Positions 58,642 to 64,000 of a stretch of DNA of 64,000 nucleotides are shown piece after piece (position 1 is the stretch's first letter; each line of letters starts with the position of its first letter). The notes beneath the pieces were generated by a model, which was given only the letters and a program-made list of their open reading frames with translations, ran no database searches and was not told the origin of the DNA. The position numbers were made by a program, and so were the translations under genes. Origin of the DNA: Thermococcus sp. 4557 (GTDB lineage Archaea > Methanobacteriota_B > Thermococci > Thermococcales > Thermococcaceae); contig NC_015865.1 in the NCBI RefSeq assembly GCF_000221185.1, positions 372,001-436,000 of the forward strand, in the 5' to 3' direction.

Positions 58642-59832
58642 ATGATTATTCGTGGAAACGAGCCTGAACAGCTCAGGCTCCTTAGAAAGCTCTACAAACC
58701 GGGCAACTACTTCATGCAGGGCAACGAGGCGGTAGCCTACGGCGCCCTCTTCGCCGGGTGCCGCTTCTACGCGGGTTATCCGATAACCCCCTCCAGCGAG
58801 ATAGCGGAGACGATGGCTCGCGAACTGCCGAAGCTCGGCGGCTACTACCTCCAGATGGAGGACGAGATAGGGAGCATAGCCGCGATGGTCGGCGCCTCAT
58901 GGACCGGGTTCAAGGTTATGACCGCTACTGCCGGACCCGGGTTCAGCCTCATGCAGGAGAACCTAGGCTACGCCGTGATGACCGAGACCCCGCTCGTTCT
59001 GGTCGACGTCCAGAGGAGCGGCCCCTCAACGGGACAGGCCACGAAGGGAGCGCAGGGCGACTTCTTCCAGGCCAGGTGGGGAACGCACGGAGACCATCCG
59101 ATCGTTGCCGTTTCTCCGACGAGCGGGCAGGACGCCTTCTGGGAGACTATAAGGGCCTTTAACATTGCCGAAAAGCTGAGAACCCCCGTTGTGGTGCTCT
59201 TCGATGGAGTGCTCGCCCACACTAGGGAGCAGATAAAGATTCCGGACGTTTCGGAAGTCGAGATAACCTACCGCAAGCTTCCGGAGAATGAGGAGGAGGC
59301 GAGGCTTCCCTTCGGCGACCCCCACGGGGACGGCGTTCCGCCGATGCCGCTCTTCGGTCACGGCTACTTTACCCACGTCACCGGTTCGACTCACAAGGAG
59401 ACCGGCCTGAGGGACGTTTACACCCCTGAGGTTCACGATAGGCTCGTGAGGAGAATACACCGCAAGATCGAGAAGAACCGCGAAGTTTACGAGAAGTACG
59501 AGGAGCACTTCACGGACGACGCCGAGATACTCGTCGTCAGCTGGGGCGTTACCGCGAGACCGGCCCTCGGAGCGGTTCTCCGGGCTAGGGAGGAGGGGAT
59601 AAAGGCCGGCCTCTTCGTGCCGAAGACCGTCCACCCGTTCCCGGCCGAGAGAATGAGGGAGCTTGGAAAGCGCGCTAGAGCGATACTCGTCGCAGAGATG
59701 AACCTCGGCCAGATGATAATAGAGGTCGAGCGCTACGTTAACGACGACGTCCTCCTCAAGGGCGTGAACAAAATCGGCGGAGTGCCTCTGACCGTTGAGG
59801 AGATCCTCCGCGAGATAAGGGGTGTTGCCTGA
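58642..59832 (+). CDS. korA: 2-oxoacid:ferredoxin oxidoreductase alpha subunit, set 1 (KGOR)
   Basis: The 396-residue alpha subunit of the probable 2-oxoglutarate:ferredoxin oxidoreductase, which decarboxylates 2-oxoglutarate to succinyl-CoA. It shows GCRFYAGYPITPSSEIAETMA, MEDEIGSIAAMVGASW, TATAGPGFSLMQENLGYAVMTE and VQRSGPSTGQATKGAQGD. ATG 58642 lies 2 bases after the korD stop, with GGTGGTGACC. Set assignment (KGOR first, XOR second) follows the known Pyrococcus gene order. An 80-base stretch (59270-59349) is almost identical to the set 2 alpha gene. Confidence 0.9.
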   Translation: MIIRGNEPEQLRLLRKLYKPGNYFMQGNEAVAYGALFAGCRFYAGYPITPSSEIAETMARELPKLGGYYLQMEDEIGSIAAMVGASWTGFKVMTATAGPGFSLMQENLGYAVMTETPLVLVDVQRSGPSTGQATKGAQGDFFQARWGTHGDHPIVAVSPTSGQDAFWETIRAFNIAEKLRTPVVVLFDGVLAHTREQIKIPDVSEVEITYRKLPENEEEARLPFGDPHGDGVPPMPLFGHGYFTHVTGSTHKETGLRDVYTPEVHDRLVRRIHRKIEKNREVYEKYEEHFTDDAEILVVSWGVTARPALGAVLRAREEGIKAGLFVPKTVHPFPAERMRELGKRARAILVAEMNLGQMIIEVERYVNDDVLLKGVNKIGGVPLTVEEILREIRGVA

Positions 59833-60686
59833 TGGCGAAGAAGATATACTCCACCTACCCGATGGTTAAGTACCTCCGCAAGGAGGCATTACCCACAGCC
59901 CTCTGCCCCGGCTGCGGCGGCGGAACCGTCCTCAACGCCTTCGCGAACGCGATCGACGGCCTCAAGATAGACCCGAAGGACCTCGTGGTCGTCAGCGGTA
60001 TAGGCTGCTCCGCCTGGATAGCCTCACCGTACTTCCTCGCGGACACACTCCACACGACCCACGGGAGGGCGATAGCCTTCGCCACCGGCGTCAAGGTGGG
60101 CCTTCCCGACAAGAAGGTCGTCGTCATAAGCGGTGACGGTGATCTGGCGAGCATAGGCGGCAACCATCTGCTCCACGCCGCGAGGAGGAACATAGACATA
60201 ACCGTAATCCTCGTCAACAACTTCATCTACGGAATGACCGGCGGCCAGGTCGCCCCCACGACGCCCTTCGGCGCTAAAACTACCACCAGCCCGTACAGGA
60301 ACATAGAGCACCCGCTTAAGATTTCCGAGACTGTTGCCGCCGCCGGAGCGAGCTACGTTGCCAGGTGGACCACCGCCCACGTCTACCAGCTCATCGAGAG
60401 CATAAAGAAAGCCCTTCAGGTTAAGGGCTTCTCGCTCGTCGAGGTCATCTCCCAGTGCCCGGTCCAGTTCGGAAGACGGAACAAGATGAAGGAACCGGCC
60501 GAGATGCTCAGGTGGTTCCTCAAGAACTCGGTCCCGATCAGCAGGGCGAGAAACATGAGCCCGGAGGAGCTTGAGGGCAAGTTCGTCATAGGGGAGTTCG
60601 TAAACAGAGAGAGGCCGGAGTTCACCACGGAGCTTAACAAGCTCATAGACGAGGTTCAGGAGCATTTCGGCCTCAAGGAGGAGTGA
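59832..60686 (+). CDS. korB: 2-oxoacid:ferredoxin oxidoreductase beta subunit, set 1 (KGOR)
   Basis: The 284-residue beta subunit binds thiamine diphosphate and a [4Fe-4S] cluster: CPGCGGGT (cluster cysteines), GIGCSAW, GDGDLASIGGNHLLHAARRNIDITVILVNNFIYGMTGGQ (TPP motif GDG...NN), and a distal Cys in EVISQCPVQFGR. Its ATG overlaps the alpha stop as TGATG. It forms the active site with the alpha subunit. Confidence 0.92.
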   Translation: MAKKIYSTYPMVKYLRKEALPTALCPGCGGGTVLNAFANAIDGLKIDPKDLVVVSGIGCSAWIASPYFLADTLHTTHGRAIAFATGVKVGLPDKKVVVISGDGDLASIGGNHLLHAARRNIDITVILVNNFIYGMTGGQVAPTTPFGAKTTTSPYRNIEHPLKISETVAAAGASYVARWTTAHVYQLIESIKKALQVKGFSLVEVISQCPVQFGRRNKMKEPAEMLRWFLKNSVPISRARNMSPEELEGKFVIGEFVNRERPEFTTELNKLIDEVQEHFGLKEE

Positions 60687-60691
60687 GAGCC

Positions 60692-61204
60692 ATGCAGGTT
60701 AGGTTCGCAGGCATAGGAGGCCAGGGTGTTGTCCTGGCCGGTGTCATACTCGGCGAGGCCGCCGCCATAGAGGGGCTGAACGTCGTCCAGACCCAGGACT
60801 ACAGCTCCGCGAGCAGGGGCGGCCACTCCATAGCGGACGTGATAATATCCAAGGAGCCGATTTACGACGTCATAGTCACCGAGGCGGACGTTCTCGTCGC
60901 ACTCGCCCAGCTCGGCTACGACACCGTCAAGGACGAGCTGAGGGAGGATGGGCTGTTGATCATAGACACCGACCTGGTTAAGCCCGATAGGGACTACATT
61001 GGTGCCCCATTCACGCGCCTGGCTGAGGAGAGCACCGGTCTGGCGCTCACCGTTAACATGGTCGCCCTCGGCTACCTCGTGGCGAAAACCGGTGTTGTGA
61101 AGAAGGAAAACGTCGAGGAGGCCATAAGGAGGAGGGTTCCCAAGGGAACCGAGGATATAAACATCAAAGCCTTCAGGGTCGGTTACGAGGAGGGATGCAG
61201 ATGA
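60692..61204 (+). CDS. korG: 2-oxoacid:ferredoxin oxidoreductase gamma subunit, set 1 (KGOR)
   Basis: The 170-residue gamma subunit starts MQVRFAGIGGQGVVLAGVILGEAA and contains QTQDYSSASRGGHSIADVIIS and VPKGTEDINIKAF, all typical. ATG 60692 follows GGAGTGAGAGCC; GTG 60683 is an in-frame alternative. Its stop overlaps the start of the second alpha gene (ATGA). Confidence 0.9.
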   Translation: MQVRFAGIGGQGVVLAGVILGEAAAIEGLNVVQTQDYSSASRGGHSIADVIISKEPIYDVIVTEADVLVALAQLGYDTVKDELREDGLLIIDTDLVKPDRDYIGAPFTRLAEESTGLALTVNMVALGYLVAKTGVVKKENVEEAIRRRVPKGTEDINIKAFRVGYEEGCR

Positions 61205-62349
61205 GATACCCTTTTCCGGTCGGTAAGAGCGATTTCATTCAGGGTGATGAGGCGATAGCAAGGGCGGCGATCCTCGGGGGATGCCGCTTCTACGCGGGCT
61301 ATCCAATCACGCCCGCGAGCGAGATATTCGAGGCCATGGCCCTCTACATGCCGCTGGTGGACGGTGTAAGTATACAGATGGAAGACGAGCTGGCGAGCAT
61401 GGCGGCGATAATAGGGGCTTCATGGGCCGGGGCCAAGGCCATGACCGCAACGAGCGGCCCGGGATTCAGCCTCATGCAGGAGAACCTAGGCTATGCAGTC
61501 ATGACGGAAACCCCTGTCGTTGTCGTGGACGTCCAGCGCGGCGGTCCATCAACGGGTCAGCCGACCCTCGCGGCCCAGGGCGACATAATGCAGGCCATCT
61601 GGGGAACCCACGGCGACCATTCACTCATAGTCCTCAGCCCCTCGACCGTCCAGGAGGCCTTTGACTTCACCATAAGGGCCTTCAACCTGGCCGAGAAGTA
61701 CAGGACGCCGGTGGTTCTTCTCACCGACGCGGAAATAGCCCACATGCGCGAGCGCGTTTACATCCCCAATCCGGGAGAGGTCGAGATAATCGACCGCAAG
61801 CTTCCGGAGAACGAGGAGGAGGCGAGGCTTCCCTTCGGCGACCCCCACGGGGACGGCGTTCCGCCGATGCCGATATTCGGCAGGGGGTACAGAACATACG
61901 TCACCGGCCTCACCCACGACGAGAGGGGACGGCCCAAGACTGTGGACGCCGAGGTTCACGAGAAGCTCATACGGAGAATAATCGAGAAGCTGGAGCGCAA
62001 CAGGGAGGACATAATCTCCTACGACGCCTTTGAGCTCGACGACGCTGAAGTAGCGATAGTGAGCACTGGCATAGTCTCCCGCTCGGCGGTAAGGGCCGTT
62101 AAGATACTCCGCGAGAAGGGCGTTAAGGCTGGCCTTCTCAAGCTCAACACGATATGGCCCTTCGACTTCGACATGATCGAGGAGCTCGCCGGGCAGGTGA
62201 ATAAGATATACGTCCCGGAGATGAACCTCGGACAGCTCTACCACCTCGTCAAAGAGGGTGCCAACGGAAAGGCGGAGGTCGAGCTCATAGCAAAGATAGG
62301 CGGCGAGGTTCACACTCCGATGGAGATAGTCGAGAGGGTGGTGGGCTGA
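61201..62349 (+). CDS. 2-oxoacid:ferredoxin oxidoreductase alpha subunit, set 2 (XOR)
   Basis: The 382-residue paralog of korA carries GGCRFYAGYPITPASEIFEAMA, MEDELASMAAIIGASW and SGPGFSLMQENLGYAVMTETPVVVVDVQRGGPSTGQPT. In Pyrococcus the corresponding set is called XOR, whose substrate was long undefined. ATG 61201 overlaps the korG stop and follows GGAGGGATGCAG; ATG 61195 is an alternative. The tract 61793-61872 is nearly identical in DNA to the set 1 gene. Confidence 0.9.
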   Translation: MRYPFPVGKSDFIQGDEAIARAAILGGCRFYAGYPITPASEIFEAMALYMPLVDGVSIQMEDELASMAAIIGASWAGAKAMTATSGPGFSLMQENLGYAVMTETPVVVVDVQRGGPSTGQPTLAAQGDIMQAIWGTHGDHSLIVLSPSTVQEAFDFTIRAFNLAEKYRTPVVLLTDAEIAHMRERVYIPNPGEVEIIDRKLPENEEEARLPFGDPHGDGVPPMPIFGRGYRTYVTGLTHDERGRPKTVDAEVHEKLIRRIIEKLERNREDIISYDAFELDDAEVAIVSTGIVSRSAVRAVKILREKGVKAGLLKLNTIWPFDFDMIEELAGQVNKIYVPEMNLGQLYHLVKEGANGKAEVELIAKIGGEVHTPMEIVERVVG

Positions 62350-63195
62350 ATGTACCTGAAATCCGCTTACGAGATTCGCGACAAGTACCTGAGAAAGGAC
62401 ATGCTCCCGACGATATTCTGTCCGGGCTGTGGAATAGGCTCGGCGCTCCAGTACACGCTCCGCGCGATAGACGACCTCGGCCTCAACCAAGACGAGATAG
62501 TCTGGGTCAGCGGAATAGGCTGTTCCTCCCGTGTTCCGGGCTTCGTCAACTTCGACGGCCTCCACACGACCCACGGAAGGGCATTAGCCTTTGCCACCGG
62601 CATAAAGCTCGCCAATCCGGACCTCAAGATAATCGCCTTCATGGGCGACGGAGATGCCGCGGCCATAGGAGGAAACCACCTCATCCACGCCATCAGGAGG
62701 AACCTCGACATAACTGTGATACTCATCAACAACTTCACCTACGGAATGACCGGCGGACAGGTCGCGCCGACCGCCCTGAAGGGCCTGCGCGGAACTACCG
62801 CTCCCTACGGCCAGTTCGAGAACCCCTTCGATATAGCCGACCTCGCGGTCTCGGCAGGGGCCAACTACGTGGCCAGGTGGAGCGTCTTCAACTACCTCCA
62901 GGGAATCAACAGCATCAAGAAGGCCCTCAGCAAGGAAGGCTTTACCCTCGTCGAGTTCCTCTCGCCGTGCCCGATAAGCTTCGGAAGGAGGAACAGGATG
63001 AAGACCGCTCCGGAACTGCTCCGCTGGTATCAGAAGATAACCGTCCCGCTCGCGAAGGCCAAGAAGATGCCGCCGGAGGAGCTCGAGGGCAAGATAGTCA
63101 TCGGAGAGTTTGCCGACAGGGACAGGCCGGGTCTCGTGAGGGAGTACGAGGCGTACAAGAAGCGCGCCAAGAAGATGATGGGGTGGGAGGAATGA
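62350..63195 (+). CDS. 2-oxoacid:ferredoxin oxidoreductase beta subunit, set 2 (XOR)
   Basis: The 281-residue TPP-binding beta subunit has CPGCGIGSALQY, GIGCSSRVPGF, FMGDGDAAAIGGNHLIHAIRRNLDITVILINNFTYGMTGGQ and the distal Cys in FLSPCPISFGR. It begins directly at the base after the alpha stop. Residues near the substrate pocket differ from set 1 (for example NFDGLHTTHGRALA), consistent with a different 2-oxoacid. Confidence 0.92.
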   Translation: MYLKSAYEIRDKYLRKDMLPTIFCPGCGIGSALQYTLRAIDDLGLNQDEIVWVSGIGCSSRVPGFVNFDGLHTTHGRALAFATGIKLANPDLKIIAFMGDGDAAAIGGNHLIHAIRRNLDITVILINNFTYGMTGGQVAPTALKGLRGTTAPYGQFENPFDIADLAVSAGANYVARWSVFNYLQGINSIKKALSKEGFTLVEFLSPCPISFGRRNRMKTAPELLRWYQKITVPLAKAKKMPPEELEGKIVIGEFADRDRPGLVREYEAYKKRAKKMMGWEE

Positions 63196-63752
63196 GAAAG
63201 GAAGTCCTCTTCAGCGGCTTCGGCGGCCAGGGAGTCATCCTGGCGAGCGTCATCCTCGGGAGGGCCGCGGCGGTCTACGAGGGACTCTACGCCGTTCAGA
63301 CACAGGCCTACGGGCCGGAGTCTAGAGGTGGAGCGAGCAAGGCGGAGGTGGTCATAAGCGACGAGCCCATAGACTACCCCAAGACCCTCAATCCCGACTG
63401 TGCCGTCTTCTTCTCCCAGGAGGCATACAACAAGTACCTCCACACCGTCAGGAAGGGTGCCCGCATAATAGTCGAGGAGGAGCTCGTTCCGCACAGGGAC
63501 ACCGAGTTCGAGAAGGGGCTTGAGGTAGTCTCGCTGCCGCTCACGGAGATAGCCGAGGAAACCACCGGACTGAGCCTCACCATGAACATCCTCACCCTCG
63601 GAATCCTGACGGCGTGGACTGGAGTCGTGAGCAGGGAGGCCATAGAGAAGGCCGTTCTGGATGCGGTTCCCAAGGGCACCGAGGAGATAAACCTCAAGGC
63701 GCTTCACAAGGGTTTCGAGCTCGGGGAGAAGGCAAAGGCCGGAGACCTCTAA
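63192..63752 (+). CDS. 2-oxoacid:ferredoxin oxidoreductase gamma subunit, set 2 (XOR)
   Basis: The 186-residue gamma subunit begins [28 protein letters not shown] and contains [25 protein letters not shown] and [16 protein letters not shown] 63192 overlaps the beta stop (ATGA) and follows GGGTGGGAGG. The same frame is open much further upstream inside the beta gene, but that part is not the protein. A T-rich terminator region follows at 63754-63768. It is the last gene of the seven-gene operon. Confidence 0.9.
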   Translation: MRKEVLFSGFGGQGVILASVILGRAAAVYEGLYAVQTQAYGPESRGGASKAEVVISDEPIDYPKTLNPDCAVFFSQEAYNKYLHTVRKGARIIVEEELVPHRDTEFEKGLEVVSLPLTEIAEETTGLSLTMNILTLGILTAWTGVVSREAIEKAVLDAVPKGTEEINLKALHKGFELGEKAKAGDL

Positions 63753-63801
63753 TTCCCTTTCTTTCCCAAAACCTTATCAACTTGCATTTCTATTTCTTAC
63801 C

Positions 63802-64000
63802 ATGCTCGTCAACGAGACCAAGGAGCGAACGTGGCACGGGCCTGTGAAGGTAGCGGACAGCTTCTTTAAGCGCTTCAGGGGATTAATGCTGGTTAGAAAT
63901 ATCAACTATGCCCTGGTCTTCATTCTTCCGGCGGAAACCAAGGCCAACGCGTCAATCCACACCTTCTTCATGCTGAGCGATATAGACGTAATCTGGCTGG
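63802..64000 (+). CDS. DUF192 family protein (3' end beyond the window)
   Basis: From ATG 63802 the frame stays open to the window edge (66 codons): [43 protein letters not shown]...[16 protein letters not shown]. The order 'kRfrGLM...ALVFILP...SIHTFFM..DIDVIWL' is the DUF192 signature. Function unknown. A TATA-like accttatcaa lies about 30 bases upstream, suggesting a short leader. Confidence 0.85.
   Translation, partial: MLVNETKERTWHGPVKVADSFFKRFRGLMLVRNINYALVFILPAETKANASIHTFFMLSDIDVIWL

Noticed and set aside
62877-63191. Upstream in-frame extension of the XOR gamma subunit
   Set aside because: It is read inside the beta gene in another frame; the true start is the ATGA overlap at 63192.
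1-64000. CRISPR array, rRNA genes or complete insertion sequences
   Set aside because: No regularly spaced repeats, rRNA-like sequence, transposase or paired terminal inverted repeats were found.

Overview
The window is chromosomal DNA of a hyperthermophilic euryarchaeon of the order Thermococcales, most likely Thermococcus. The evidence is a GC-rich, gene-dense sequence with archaeal TATA boxes and GGTGGTGA-type ribosome binding sites. It also holds marker genes of the group: ADP-dependent serine kinase SerK, archaeal purP/purO, archaeosine enzymes TgtA and RaSEA, ThiD-ThiN, and the delta-alpha-beta-gamma-alpha-beta-gamma 2-oxoacid:ferredoxin oxidoreductase cluster.

Layout. 1-6.2 kb: end of a PduO-type cobalamin adenosyltransferase, then a leftward ArsR-led operon (membrane protein, 45-aa peptide, VNGE-repeat DUF4097 protein, two tandem MFS transporters) and a PadR repressor. 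6.2-12.4 kb: a 1354-aa RND/MMPL transporter divergent from padR, an AEC permease and an M42 peptidase. 12.4-19.9 kb (leftward): a membrane-anchored family 5 binding protein, a four-gene zinc-ribbon/SPFH operon, a HAD phosphatase and serK. 20.0-21.1 kb: a DUF763 protein. 21.15-24.43 kb: an AT-rich island ending in tRNA-Val(TAC), read as the remains of an integrated element; it carries the N-terminal part of a suicidal SSV-type integrase overlapping the tRNA and two broken genes. 24.5-32.3 kb: tgtA, pit, a glycosyltransferase, a nucleotidyltransferase pair, a frameshifted KaiC-like ATPase and prolyl oligopeptidase. 32.4-39.5 kb: a frameshifted Na+/solute symporter, purO-purP-purC-thiC in one leftward unit, and divergent thi4-thiDN. 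39.5-48.2 kb: hypothetical and membrane proteins, FKBP, cysS, a phosphoribosyltransferase and a DUF4932 metalloprotease. 48.3-54.1 kb: a metal-binding protein and a complete BMP-type nucleoside ABC transporter. 54.2-58.2 kb: a C/D box sRNA, ftsY, surE and the archaeosine radical SAM gene. 58.3-64 kb: the seven-gene KGOR/XOR operon and the start of a DUF192 gene.

How genes work together. TgtA inserts preQ0 into tRNA and RaSEA acts in its later conversion to archaeosine. ThiC consumes AIR, an intermediate of the purine route to which PurC, PurP and PurO belong, and Thi4 and ThiDN complete thiamine phosphate synthesis. The two keto-acid oxidoreductases probably share one ferredoxin-type delta subunit. 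ArsR and PadR each have a palindrome next to a promoter, suggesting local regulation of the envelope/MFS genes and of the RND transporter.

The most unusual content is the decayed island at tRNA-Val, the zinc-ribbon/SPFH operon of unknown function, the C/D sRNA with an apparent 23S rRNA guide, a near-identical 80-nt tract shared by the two kor alpha genes, and four genes between 22.7 and 32.7 kb broken by single-base changes. Those breaks may be real decay or sequence errors.
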